A stretch of 64,000 nucleotides of DNA, from positions 708,877 to 772,876 of the forward strand of contig NZ_JAALLT010000003.1 of the NCBI RefSeq assembly GCF_011059145.1. The letters are read 5' to 3'. The notes beneath the pieces were generated by a model. That model did not search any database. It saw only the letters and a list, made by a program, of their open reading frames with translations, and had not been told where the DNA came from. Shown here in pieces: positions 18,970-28,700 of this stretch (position 1 is its first letter; each line of letters opens with the position of its first letter). Made by a program: the position numbers and the translations under genes. The stretch is from Halalkalibaculum roseum. Lineage in GTDB: Bacteria > Bacteroidota > Rhodothermia > Balneolales > Balneolaceae.

Positions 18970-21432
18970 ATGAATTCAGTCGGCTCGCAACTAATTGAAA
19001 AATGGTTCTCCCAAAAAGATTGGGAACCCTTTGACTACCAGCATGAAGTATGGAATGTGGTTCTGGAAGGAAAGAACGGCTTGCTCAATGCACCGACCGG
19101 CAGCGGCAAGACCTTCGCCCTTTTTATGCCCACCCTCATTAAATGGATTGATGAACACCCGGAGACCTATAAAGAGCTCGCAGATAATGGATTGAAGCTC
19201 TTATGGATCACCCCACTCAGGGCGCTGGCCAAAGATATCGAGCAGGCTCTGCAGCGGGTTCTGGATGAAATGGAGATCCCATGGAGTGTGGCACGGCGAA
19301 CCGGAGATGTGAGTACAAAGAAGAAACAGCAGCTTAAGAAGCAGATGCCTGAGGTACTTATCACGACCCCGGAAAGCATGCACATTCTTATGGCGCAAAA
19401 GAAGTATCCACGTTACTTCGAAGATCTTGGTACGGTAATCATTGATGAATGGCATGAGTTATTAGGATCAAAGAGAGGGACCCAAACCGAACTGGCGCTT
19501 TCTCGTCTGAAGCACCTAAAAGATGATCTCCAGATTTGGGGAATATCGGCAACTATCGGCAACCTGCAAGAGGCCTTGGATGTGCTTCTCGGTTCGGATG
19601 CTGACAAGGAAGATGCCGTTATTATAAAAGCCAATGTTGAAAAGAAGCTGGAAGTCCATTCGGTTCTTCCCGATGATGTTGAAAAATTTCCCTGGTCGGG
19701 ACACCTGGGAACACGTTTGTTGCACAAAGTTATTCCGATCATCGAGAACAGCCGCTCTACCCTGATCTTTACTAACACCAGATCCCAGTCGGAAGTCTGG
19801 TTCCAGAAGCTACTTGATGCCAAACCTGACCTCGCCGGATCCATTGCGCTTCATCACGGATCCCTCAGTAAAAAAATCCGAAACTGGGTGGAAGAGTCGC
19901 TACATGAGGATATGCTCAAAGCGGTGGTTTGCACCTCCAGCCTTGACCTGGGAGTTGATTTCGCTCCGGTTGAAACGGTAGTTCAAGTCGGGAGCCCTAA
20001 AGGGGTTGCACGCTTTCTTCAGCGGGCGGGTCGCAGCGGACATCAGCCCGGTTCTACCAGCCGGATTTATTTTGTACCTACCAACGCCCTGGAGCTCATA
20101 GAAGCAGCGGCTCTGAAAAGTGCGGCTCATTCCAAAACTACGATGGAAAGTCGAGATCCAATTCTTAAGCCCTATGACGTGCTCATCCAGTACATAGTGA
20201 CACTTGGCATATCGGATGGGTTCAAGCCGGACGAACTCTTCAGGGAAATAAAGAGCACATTTGCCTATCAAACGCTCAATGAAAAAGAGTGGAACTGGAT
20301 CCTAGATTTCTTGATAACAGGTGGGAAATCACTGACACGATATGATGAATATTCAAAAGTTGTTGAGGAAGACGGACTCTATAAGGTAAAAGACACAAGG
20401 ATTATCCGACGTCATCGTATGTCTATAGGTACCATTGCCAGTGACACCATGATGAAGGTGAAATATTTAAAAGGTGCTTCTTTGGGCGGCATTGAAGAGT
20501 GGTTCATTACAAAAATGAATCCCGGTGATACCTTTTGGTTTGCCGGCAGAGCATTGGAGCTGGTTCGCATCAAGGATATGACAGCCTATGTACGAAGAGC
20601 AAACACCTCCAAGGCAAAAGTCCCCAGCTGGATGGGCGGGAGGATGTCGCTCTCTTCCAATATGTCTGCCCTCCTGCGGCATAAATTACATGAAGCAATT
20701 GATGGTACAACGGATGATATTGAACTGAAAACCATACAGCCAATCCTTGATGTTCAGCAGGACTGGTCAAGCCTGCCCGATGAGGATGAGCTTTTAATAG
20801 AAAAAACGTATTCCAATGAAGGGTGCCATGTCTTTATCTACCCTTTCGAGGGACGATATGTGCATGAAGGGATGTCGGCTTTGCTGGCCTACCGTATTTC
20901 TAAAATCATCCCAATTACCTTTTCCATTGCCATGAATGATTACGGTTTTGAGCTGCTCTCGGATAAAGAGATACCCATTGAAGAAGCATTAAAAAATGAT
21001 CTGTTTTCAGACACGGATCTGGTAAAAGATATCTTTTCCAGTTTGAATGACACTGAAATTGCCAAACATCGATTTCGTGAAATTTGTCAGATCTCAGGTC
21101 TGATCTTCCAGGGTTTCCCCGGACAAAAGAAAGCCAGCAGGCATCTCCAGATGTCATCCGGACTCTTTTTTGATGTTTTTGATGAGTATGAACCGGATAA
21201 CCTGCTACTACAGCAGGCCTATGATGAGGTGCTCTCTTACCAGCTGGATGAAGTTCGGCTTAGAAAAGCCTTAAAGCGCATTCAGAATCAGGAGATCAAT
21301 TTTAAGTATCCGGAACGTTTCACACCTTTTGCATTCCCGATAATGGTTGACCGGTTACGAGAGCGACTCAGTTCAGAAAAACTGGTGGACCGTATTCAAA
21401 AAATGCAGGTACAATTAGAGAAGCATGTTTAG
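18970..21432 (+). CDS. ligase-associated DNA damage response DEXH-box helicase (Lhr-like)
   Basis: An 820-residue SF2 helicase. Walker A is NAPTGSGKTFALF, motif II is IIDEWHELLGSKRG, motif III is ISATIG, and motif VI is FLQRAGRSGHQPG. The C-terminal half carries the Lhr-type winged-helix and core region (KYPERFTPFAFPIMVDRLRERLSSEKLVDRIQKM). Length and the DEWH box fit the ligase-associated family, usually encoded with an ATP-dependent DNA ligase, an exonuclease and PdeM. Here PdeM follows but the ligase and exonuclease are not in the window. Probable role: unwinding or displacing DNA in a repair pathway. Confidence 0.93.
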   Translation: MNSVGSQLIEKWFSQKDWEPFDYQHEVWNVVLEGKNGLLNAPTGSGKTFALFMPTLIKWIDEHPETYKELADNGLKLLWITPLRALAKDIEQALQRVLDEMEIPWSVARRTGDVSTKKKQQLKKQMPEVLITTPESMHILMAQKKYPRYFEDLGTVIIDEWHELLGSKRGTQTELALSRLKHLKDDLQIWGISATIGNLQEALDVLLGSDADKEDAVIIKANVEKKLEVHSVLPDDVEKFPWSGHLGTRLLHKVIPIIENSRSTLIFTNTRSQSEVWFQKLLDAKPDLAGSIALHHGSLSKKIRNWVEESLHEDMLKAVVCTSSLDLGVDFAPVETVVQVGSPKGVARFLQRAGRSGHQPGSTSRIYFVPTNALELIEAAALKSAAHSKTTMESRDPILKPYDVLIQYIVTLGISDGFKPDELFREIKSTFAYQTLNEKEWNWILDFLITGGKSLTRYDEYSKVVEEDGLYKVKDTRIIRRHRMSIGTIASDTMMKVKYLKGASLGGIEEWFITKMNPGDTFWFAGRALELVRIKDMTAYVRRANTSKAKVPSWMGGRMSLSSNMSALLRHKLHEAIDGTTDDIELKTIQPILDVQQDWSSLPDEDELLIEKTYSNEGCHVFIYPFEGRYVHEGMSALLAYRISKIIPITFSIAMNDYGFELLSDKEIPIEEALKNDLFSDTDLVKDIFSSLNDTEIAKHRFREICQISGLIFQGFPGQKKASRHLQMSSGLFFDVFDEYEPDNLLLQQAYDEVLSYQLDEVRLRKALKRIQNQEINFKYPERFTPFAFPIMVDRLRERLSSEKLVDRIQKMQVQLEKHV

Positions 21433-21439
21433 GTTTTAG

Positions 21440-21542
21440 GCCGCAGATTTCCACGGATATAATGAAGGAACTACAGTCATTAGACCATAACAATCGTTCA
21501 CGCATATTAAGACACATAAAAATATTTGTGCAAATCTGCAGC
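21440..21542. repeat. intergenic inverted repeat between helicase and pdeM
   Basis: The 21-base arms at 21440-21460 and 21522-21542 are reverse complements with four mismatches (GCCGCAGATTTCCAC against GCTGCAGATTTGCAC). The loop is about 61 bases. A similar single arm occurs at about 9194-9208, so this may be a dispersed repeat family. Confidence 0.6.
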
Positions 21543-21585
21543 AAAAAATTGAATCAGCTATAAGCAGTTTTTACCTTTTTCCGCT

Positions 21586-22257
21586 ATGATAAAAAATGCG
21601 AAAGCCATACATATCCAACACTGCAGGTTCTGGCTGCTTCCTGAAAAAGCAATCTACTGGCAAAAGAAAAAGATTCTAATAATTGCCGATCTTCATATCG
21701 GTAAATCCGGACATTTCAGAAAGAACGGTATCCCGGTACCCGGTGATGTTAATAGTTCCAATATTGATAAAATGAACCGGCTGGTTCAGAAGGTTGAACC
21801 TGAGCACTTAGTTATCTTAGGTGATCTATTTCACAGCCGAGCCAACAAAGAATGGGAGCAGTTCCAGACTTGGAGAAAAAAACACCTAAAATTGGAAGTC
21901 AGTCTTGTGATTGGCAATCACGATATTCTTCCCAGCTCAGCCTATCACTCATCTCATATCAATCTCTTTAAAAAGCTGACTGTTGGACCTTTTCTTATGA
22001 TTCACGATCTCAATCAATTGCCATCAGATAACAATACTTCCGACAATTATGTCTTGAGCGGTCATATACATCCGGCCGTGCGTCTAAGAGGAAAAGGCAG
22101 GCAATCTCTGAAGCTACCCTGTTTTTATTTTGGCACCAATGAAGGAATTCTTCCGGCCTTTGGTCAGTTTACCGGTACACATGTTATTGAACCGCGAAAA
22201 GGAGAAAAAGTTTATACCATAGCTGATTCTCAAATACTTGACATGAATACCAATTGA
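21586..22257 (+). CDS. pdeM: ligase-associated DNA damage response endonuclease PdeM
   Basis: A 223-residue metallophosphoesterase-fold nuclease. LIIADLHIGKSGHFRKNG carries the first D-x-H metal motif, LVILGDLFHSRANKEW the GD motif, VIGNHD the GNHD motif, and LSGHIHPAVRLRGKG the GHxH motif. All expected metal ligands are present. The family is encoded with the ligase-associated helicase, which is immediately upstream across a 153-base gap holding an inverted repeat. It probably acts in the same DNA repair pathway. Confidence 0.92.
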   Translation: MIKNAKAIHIQHCRFWLLPEKAIYWQKKKILIIADLHIGKSGHFRKNGIPVPGDVNSSNIDKMNRLVQKVEPEHLVILGDLFHSRANKEWEQFQTWRKKHLKLEVSLVIGNHDILPSSAYHSSHINLFKKLTVGPFLMIHDLNQLPSDNNTSDNYVLSGHIHPAVRLRGKGRQSLKLPCFYFGTNEGILPAFGQFTGTHVIEPRKGEKVYTIADSQILDMNTN

Positions 22258-22264
22258 ATATTTT

Positions 22265-22897
22265 ATGACACAAACTCATCACAGGACTGTAATTTCTCTA
22301 AATAGTCTCTTTCTATTATTAACTGTGTCTGCCATTATCTTTTTTGCCTCGGATGCGTTAGCTCAAAATTTGTCCGGCGAACTGGAGTTATATAACCAAG
22401 ATCGTTTAAACCTTAACAAGACCGGAATGCTGGTACTGTCCGGGTGGGCGCTTGGAAACATTGCCATTGGCAGTTATGGTTACTTCAGAACCGGCGGAAA
22501 AACCAAATACTTCCATCAGATGAATGCAGCATGGAACCTGGTCAATCTTTCCATCGGGGCCTTTGCCTACTATAATTATCTGCATACCGACCCGGCCTCT
22601 TTTAGCCTTGCACAAAGCATGCGGGAAGCTAAATCACTAGAAAATATTCTTTTACTGAATATAGGTTTGGATGTGGGCTATATCGCAACCGGTGCTTTTT
22701 TATGGGAAAAAGGTATCCGAAAAGATAATAACAGGCTGCTCGGTTACGGACCCTCCTTAATTCTTCAGGGAGGATTTCTTTTAGTTTTCGATGGGATACT
22801 CTACGGGTTGAACCGGACTCACAATGAAAAATTATTCAACCTGATGGACAATTTATCCATTTCAGCCAATGCCATCTCCGTAACCATACCTCTTTGA
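22265..22897 (+). CDS. DUF6992-like membrane protein
   Basis: A 210-residue protein with a cleavable-looking signal (cut near DALAQ, about residue 34), then four to five hydrophobic segments. The opening of the mature part, NKTGMLVLSGWALGNIAIGSYG, resembles a Bacteroidota membrane family of unknown function that I recall as DUF6992. It begins 7 bases after pdeM, so it is likely co-transcribed. No enzymatic motif is visible. Confidence 0.7.
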   Translation: MTQTHHRTVISLNSLFLLLTVSAIIFFASDALAQNLSGELELYNQDRLNLNKTGMLVLSGWALGNIAIGSYGYFRTGGKTKYFHQMNAAWNLVNLSIGAFAYYNYLHTDPASFSLAQSMREAKSLENILLLNIGLDVGYIATGAFLWEKGIRKDNNRLLGYGPSLILQGGFLLVFDGILYGLNRTHNEKLFNLMDNLSISANAISVTIPL

Positions 22898-22961
22898 TTT
22901 GAAACGAGTTGGATAGATGTTGATAGGTATAGCAGGAAATTCTGAACTAGGCTTGAAACCG

Positions 22962-23606
22962 TTACTCTTTCCACTTGCGCTTGAAGCAGTGATGCAGCCG
23001 GCTGGTGATTCGTGACTTCCTTGTTCGCACATTGGCTCCTGAGATGTTGAAGACTTTACTCACCTCTTTTGTAGTGGCATCAGGATTGTCGATAAAGTAC
23101 TCAATTAATTCCCGTTCATCATCCTGAAGCATATCGAGGCACTCCTCTAGTATGCGCTGTTTGTCTTCATCCAGAAGATTGGTAATCTGTTCGGCCGGTT
23201 CTACAAAGTGATGCAGATTTTCATCAATAGGCGAGTTGAATCGGTGCTGATTCTTGGCATAACTTAAATATTCATTCCGGCAGGCACGTATTAAATAACT
23301 GAAAATATATTTCTCTTTTCGAATATTATCCTTTAAAATCTGCTCATATACGTTAATAAAGGCCTGTTGTGTACATTCTTCGGCTTCCTGTTCAGTGGCA
23401 TTCATTGTAACTTTCAGATAGTCTTTCAGCCTAGGTAATACTTCTTCAAGTATTTCATTGGCCTTGCCATCCCTGTTTTCCTGGAGAGCAAAAACTAATT
23501 CCGAATAGTCTAGTCTGTCAGTATTCAATGGTGTCTGTAGCCTGCGTATGTTTAGATGATTTCCTTTCTCCGCACTGCCCTTCTTTGCAGTAAATTCAGT
23601 ATACAA
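22962..23606 (-). CDS. ECF-type RNA polymerase sigma factor
   Basis: A 214-residue sigma-70 family protein. Region 2 spans about residues 45-115 (EECTQQAFINVYEQILKDNIRKEKYIFSYLIRACRNEYLSYAKN). Region 4 is DERELIEYFIDNPDATTKEVSKVFNISGANVRTRKSRITSRLHHCF, a helix-turn-helix. An N-terminal extension of about 35 residues is Lys-rich and unusual. The gene is divergent from six tandem lipoprotein genes and a TPR-CHAT gene across 389 AT-rich bases. A candidate anti-sigma protein is encoded at 29671-30426. Control of the neighbouring array is inferred, not shown. Confidence 0.88.
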   Translation of the reverse strand: MYTEFTAKKGSAEKGNHLNIRRLQTPLNTDRLDYSELVFALQENRDGKANEILEEVLPRLKDYLKVTMNATEQEAEECTQQAFINVYEQILKDNIRKEKYIFSYLIRACRNEYLSYAKNQHRFNSPIDENLHHFVEPAEQITNLLDEDKQRILEECLDMLQDDERELIEYFIDNPDATTKEVSKVFNISGANVRTRKSRITSRLHHCFKRKWKE

Positions 23607-23995
23607 ATTCTTGTTTCTAATAGCTATTCAGCTAAAAGAGTACTCTAGAGTATATCTTTTTCTAGTTAATAATACTTAAAATATTTTACGCAAAATTAAC
23701 ATTGTTAACTTTTTATAATCTATTTAAATAAAATAACGTAACAAAAAGAGAATATATAGCTCTTTAACACAAGAATAGTTCGTTAATAAATCTTAATGAA
23801 AATATTATAATCTATACATGTTACAAATAAATTATTGCCGCTTAAAAAAGTACGGGATCGATTTTTATTTGTAACAAACGGGTTACTAAAATATCTCTAT
23901 TCAAGGAAGGGTATAGTTAAAAGTTGAATAAAAGCAGCTTTTTAACCTTTCTAACGACAAATAGCCAAAATCATTAAATCAAGACCTTTACTCTC
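23607..23995. promoter_or_regulatory. divergent AT-rich control region of the sigma factor and lipoprotein array
   Basis: No ORF is present. A perfect palindrome, TACTCTAGAGTA, lies at 23641-23652, 35 bases upstream of the sigma-factor start. TTG at 23924-23926 and TAACCTTTC at 23943-23951 form a weak Bacteroidota-like promoter (spacing 16) reading toward the array. Several short AT repeats are present. Promoter calls are tentative. Confidence 0.45.
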
Positions 23996-24199
23996 ATGGA
24001 AAAGCTATCTAAAAAATTTCTCGCTCTCACTTGTATTGTTGCATTGGCCACCGGTTGTGCATCTGTCACCGATGCCGGACTCGCCGAACAGCCCCAGGAA
24101 CAGACCATCGAACAGGTAACACCTCCTGCTCCTGACCTCGATCCTGTCAAAGGTACCGGCGCCAAAGCTGAGCCTATGGTTGACAAACCAAAGCTTTAA
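23996..24199 (+). CDS. small lipoprotein, array copy 1
   Basis: A 67-residue lipoprotein. The leader ends in the lipobox LATGC with C21 acylated; the mature part is 47 residues, hydrophilic and Pro-rich, with no predicted fold. The leader (MEKLSKKFLALTCIVA) differs from all other copies, but the mature part is identical to copies 2-5. It is the promoter-proximal unit, 389 bases from the divergent sigma-factor gene. Function unknown; I do not recognise the family. Confidence 0.85.
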   Translation: MEKLSKKFLALTCIVALATGCASVTDAGLAEQPQEQTIEQVTPPAPDLDPVKGTGAKAEPMVDKPKL

Positions 24200-24249
24200 T
24201 TCTCAATAAGACCACACTAAGCGAACTGCAACTATACATCTATATTCTT

Positions 24250-24453
24250 ATGATATCGCTCTCATCTAAACTACTCGCTTTTACTTTCATTATTGCATTG
24301 GCCACTGGTTGTGCCTCTGTCACCGATGCCGGACTCGCCGAACAGCCCCAGGAACAGACCATCGAACAGGTAACGCCTCCGGCTCCTGACCTCGATCCTG
24401 TCAAAGGTACCGGCGCCAAAGCTGAGCCTATGGTTGACAAACCAAAGCTTTAA
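24250..24453 (+). CDS. small lipoprotein, array copy 2
   Basis: A 67-residue lipoprotein with leader MISLSSKLLAFTFIIALATG and C21. The mature sequence equals copies 1, 3, 4 and 5. Silent markers are GCATTG in the leader and ACGCCTCCG in the VTPP codons, a combination shared with copy 5. No Shine-Dalgarno site precedes the ATG. Confidence 0.85.
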   Translation: MISLSSKLLAFTFIIALATGCASVTDAGLAEQPQEQTIEQVTPPAPDLDPVKGTGAKAEPMVDKPKL

Positions 24454-24503
24454 TTCTCAATAAGACCACACTAAGCAAACTGCAACTATACATCTATATT
24501 CTT

Positions 24504-24707
24504 ATGAAATCGCTCTCATCTAAACTACTCGCTTTTACTTTCATTATTGCACTGGCCACTGGTTGTGCCTCTGTCACCGATGCCGGACTCGCCGAACAGC
24601 CCCAGGAACAGACCATCGAACAGGTAACACCTCCTGCTCCTGACCTCGATCCTGTCAAAGGTACCGGCGCCAAAGCTGAGCCTATGGTTGACAAACCAAA
24701 GCTTTAA
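24504..24707 (+). CDS. small lipoprotein, array copy 3
   Basis: A 67-residue lipoprotein with leader MKSLSSKLLAFTFIIALATG and C21. The protein is identical to copies 4 and 5. Silent markers are GCACTG and ACACCTCCT, as in copy 4. Spacer and coding sequence are nearly identical to neighbours, indicating recent duplication or conversion. Confidence 0.85.
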   Translation: MKSLSSKLLAFTFIIALATGCASVTDAGLAEQPQEQTIEQVTPPAPDLDPVKGTGAKAEPMVDKPKL

Positions 24708-24757
24708 TTCTCAATAAGACCACACTAAGCAAACTGCAACTATACATCTATATTCTT

Positions 24758-24961
24758 ATGAAATCGCTCTCATCTAAACTACTCGCTTTTACTTTCATTA
24801 TTGCACTGGCCACTGGTTGTGCCTCTGTCACCGATGCCGGACTCGCCGAACAGCCCCAGGAACAGACCATCGAACAGGTAACACCTCCTGCTCCTGACCT
24901 CGATCCTGTCAAAGGCACCGGCGCCAAAGCTGAGCCTATGGTTGACAAACCAAAGCTTTAA
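24758..24961 (+). CDS. small lipoprotein, array copy 4
   Basis: The protein is identical to copies 3 and 5. DNA differs from copy 3 by a silent GGT to GGC in the KGTG segment. Its 3' spacer is 52 rather than 50 bases, with CA inserted after ACCACA and AAACTAAAATCATACATC in place of the usual AAACTGCAACTATACATC. Confidence 0.85.
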   Translation: MKSLSSKLLAFTFIIALATGCASVTDAGLAEQPQEQTIEQVTPPAPDLDPVKGTGAKAEPMVDKPKL

Positions 24962-25013
24962 TTCTCAATAAGACCACACACTAAGCAAACTAAAATCATA
25001 CATCTATATTCTT

Positions 25014-25217
25014 ATGAAATCGCTCTCATCTAAACTACTCGCTTTTACTTTCATTATTGCATTGGCCACTGGTTGTGCCTCTGTCACCGATGCCGGACTC
25101 GCCGAACAGCCCCAGGAACAGACCATCGAACAGGTAACGCCTCCGGCTCCTGACCTCGATCCTGTCAAAGGTACCGGCGCCAAAGCTGAGCCTATGGTTG
25201 ACAAACCAAAGCTTTAA
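25014..25217 (+). CDS. small lipoprotein, array copy 5
   Basis: The protein is identical to copies 3 and 4, but the silent markers (GCATTG, ACGCCTCCG) match copy 2. This mosaic pattern is best explained by exchange or conversion between units. Lipobox LATGC, C21. Confidence 0.85.
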   Translation: MKSLSSKLLAFTFIIALATGCASVTDAGLAEQPQEQTIEQVTPPAPDLDPVKGTGAKAEPMVDKPKL

Positions 25218-25267
25218 TTCTCAATAAGACCACACTAAGCAAACTGCAACTATACATCTATATTCTT

Positions 25268-25471
25268 ATGAAATCGCGATCATCTAAACTACTCGCTTTT
25301 ACTTTCATTATTGCACTGTCCACTGGTTGTGCCTCTGTCACCGATGCCGGACTCGCCGAACAGCCCCAGGAACAGACCTTCGAACAAGTAACGCCTCCGG
25401 CTCCTGACCTCGATCCTGTCAAAGGTACCGGCGCCAAAGCTGAGCCTATGGTTGACAAACCAAAATTATAG
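25268..25471 (+). CDS. small lipoprotein, array copy 6 (most diverged)
   Basis: The last unit. Leader MKSRSSKLLAFTFIIALSTG has L4R and A18S changes relative to copies 3-5; the lipobox becomes LSTGC. The mature part has I to F in QTFEQ. Silent markers are GCACTG with ACGCCTCCG, a fourth combination. The stop context differs from all others. It precedes the TPR-CHAT gene by 248 bases. Confidence 0.85.
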   Translation: MKSRSSKLLAFTFIIALSTGCASVTDAGLAEQPQEQTFEQVTPPAPDLDPVKGTGAKAEPMVDKPKL

Positions 25472-25719
25472 GCAGGAAAAAGAGCTGTTGAATAAATCAA
25501 TCAGTGCTGTACTCTACCATTTGACTGTAGTGGTATATCTAAACATTGATTTAATATTCCTTGCTTAGTGTAGTCTACATTTATTAAAAATAACTCACAT
25601 TCTTGTTGAAGAGGGGGAGTGTATATATATTACATTACCTGCTGCGTCTCTCATAGTTACATAAATTAATATCATTTACATAGGCAGGTTTAATTTACCC
25701 TAACAAATGTGGTAGTGAC

Positions 25720-28700
25720 ATGTATGTCATCCTCCTAATTGCTCTTTTATTGAACATCAATCTTAAAGAGATTGATGAAACCACCTCATTAATTGAATTA
25801 TCTAAAAGTCAGGCTGATCTATATATAAACAACATTATTCAAGATCGCGATGTTGATGCCAATTATTGGGCACTCTTGACATTGGCTGAAAATAATTCAC
25901 AGATTAAAACTTACATTGCTAATACTTTTCGTCAAGGTAAGTATGATAGTAGTCGCTTTGAACCATTCTTAAAACAGGATCAAGAAAATAATCTTTTACT
26001 AAGAAATCTGGTTAACGAGACCGGATCAAAACCATTATTAGTTGAACTTTTACTACGAGAGACTGATACAAATCAGCGTAGGAAAATTAGAAACAATTTT
26101 ATCAAAAATTTCAACCTCAATATTGAAAATGGTATTGATTATGAGTCATTAATTGATAGAATTATTAACAAAGAAAAGATAGATAGCACAGTTGTTCCAA
26201 ATGACTCATTTAGACTTACACATTTATTTCTTTTAATGAATTCAACGGGCTATGGTTTACTAAATGATGGCTATGAAAAGCAGGCATATGACAAATGGAC
26301 TAATAGTGAATTTTCAAGTTACAAAACGCCCCTTAGTAAAGAACTCCAGCTCTTCTTAAAAGTAAGACTTCTATATGCATTAGGTAATTATGAAGAGGCA
26401 AAGCCACTATTTGATGAAATTATCAATAGTAACTCTGTCCCAAATTCCCCCTTTAAATTTAGAGTTTTAAGATATTTTGATTATTCCTTATGGAGACAAG
26501 GATTCTATGATTTAAGCCTAAAAATTGCTAAAAACTTAACAACACCACTGTCAAAATATTTAGATGATAAAGAGAAAGAATTAGAATCACTTTCCGCACA
26601 AGCAGCATATTTAGACTTGATTGGTAAGATTTCTGAAGCACAAAAAGTGAATTTAGAAATTCTAAAAGAATCCGATGAATCTGGTCTTCCTGTTAATAGG
26701 ACTACAGTTTACAATAATTTAGGTCTTACCTACAAAGAGAGTGGTGAATTTTCAAAATATCTAGATTTACAACTCAAAGCTCTTGAAGAAGCTATAAATC
26801 AAAATGACACCTCTCGTAGACTTGAAATACTTTCCAACCTTTATCTTTATTACACGGAAAAAAAGGATTATAAGACTGCGATATTATATTTGAATGAGGC
26901 AAGAAATCTTGCTGAGAAAGAAGATGAGTCAGTTCAAGTTGGAAAAATTCACATGTATCTTGGTATTCTTTATCGAGATTATCAAAATGACTATGACAAA
27001 TCTTTAAATAATTTTGAAGAAGCTTCAAAATATTTAGATCCAAAGAATAGCTTTCTTCATTATTTACAACTGTTAGATGAAAAAGCATTACTTTTTAAGA
27101 AAAAGAATGATTTAGAGAAAAGTCGTGAGCTATATTATTTAAAAGCTGAACTCAGTAAGTCGAAAGACGATATAAGTCTCATTGAAGCTTACCTCCACTT
27201 AATTGAATTAAATTTGCAAACAGGAAGATTAGATGATGCTAAAAGGTTGTTTAATGAGATTAGTACTTACAATCTTAGCATACTCGATTTCAGGGACATA
27301 ATAAAAGCAAAAACTGTAAGAGCTCGGTATTTGGTTGCAATTGGAGACCAAGACAAAGCTTATCAAATTATGAAGCCTGCTATTGAGCAAATTGTAGAAA
27401 GGGCTAAAAGTAGTACCGAGCTTCAATCGGGTTTCTGGAATGTTGATCCTCAATACTTAAATGCTTTCAGCTTTATGGCAGATTTGCTAATTAGTAACAA
27501 AAAAAATTCAGAAGCTGTAGAAGTATTGGATAAACTTAAAACGATTAATGATGCTTCGCTTTATCAGAATAAGATGGTTAAATCCAGCCTATTGGATGAA
27601 ACTGAACTCTTACAGTATAAGAATCTTACACAACAGCTTGATAAACTTAGAAAGAAACAACTATTAGCAAATAAAAAAGAACAGCTAAGCCTGCAAAGTA
27701 AGATTGACCAACTTACAGCTCAAAAAAATGTTTTGGATCGTAAAATATCCGGCATGGTTGATCAGGAACCTATTACTGTGAAAGAGGTACAGCGCCGTAT
27801 TACAGGTAGAGAAATGGTTATACATGTTACAGAACTTCAGGATCAATATTATATAGCAAGAATATCACGACATGACGTAAGATTTAACGAGGTTGCACTA
27901 GATTCTACCTTGAGAGCTAAATTCAGTAGTGCCATTGAGAAGATGTCAGTAGGTAAAACTGATATTAACGAGCTCAGTCAAATCTCTGACATCCTGGATT
28001 TTGAAAGTATTCCGGCCTGGGTGGAACGCCTTACTATTATTCCGGACAGCTATTTGTACCAGCTGCCTGTAGATGCCCTACCAATTAAGAGCGAAGGGTT
28101 CGGATATAGCTATGGCGGTGCTACCTACGTAGTGGAACGATTCAAGACACACTATTTGACTTCACTCAATGATTTCAGAACCACCAATTCACCGCGCAAG
28201 CAGTATGCAATGGATTTTGCCGGGTACGGAGTATCTCAGTTTCCCTCATATACAAACAAGCAAGACCTGGTGCCGCTCCCACACGCCGAAAGTGAAGTCT
28301 CAGCCATAGTGGGTAATTTATCCAACATGAAGAACAGGCGAGCATACCTTGACACCGCTTCCACTGAGAAGGTATTCAAGGAGACAGCTCCTAATGCCCG
28401 CATCCTGCACCTGGCCACCCATAGTGAGCTTTCCGACAGAGACCCCTTGTTTTCAACTATCTACATGAGTGCTGATGAGCAGACAGCCAATGAAGAATTT
28501 TCAGGGCAAATTTTTGCCTATGAATTATTTGAGTTGAACCTGGCCAATGATTTGATCATGCTGAACTCCTGTGAGTCCGGCTCAGGCTCTTACCTGCAGG
28601 GCACCGGGGTGATGGGTATCAGTCGTGCCTTGCGTTACGCTGGAGCCAATTCTCTGATTCTGAACCTTTGGTCTGTTAATGATATGATGGCTTCCGATTT

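Larger units (their letters stand above)
23996..25471 (+). repeat. six-unit tandem gene array, period about 254 bp
   Basis: Six ATG-to-ATG units with spacings of 254, 254, 254, 256 and 254 bases. Each unit is a 204-base ORF plus a 50-52 base spacer that is nearly identical between units. Differences are mostly silent substitutions plus changes in the leader peptide. The fourth spacer has a 2-base insertion and local changes. The last unit ends differently (AAATTATAG) and has no downstream copy of the spacer. Confidence 0.97.

Noticed and set aside
23996..25471. CRISPR-like or tandem-repeat reading of the array
   Set aside because: Unit of about 254 bases is far too long, there are no spacers of unrelated sequence, and each unit is a complete gene.
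24240..25500. Series of 66-80 aa ORFs on the minus strand across the lipoprotein array
   Set aside because: They repeat only because the plus-strand genes repeat; no leader or lipobox, while the plus strand has both.
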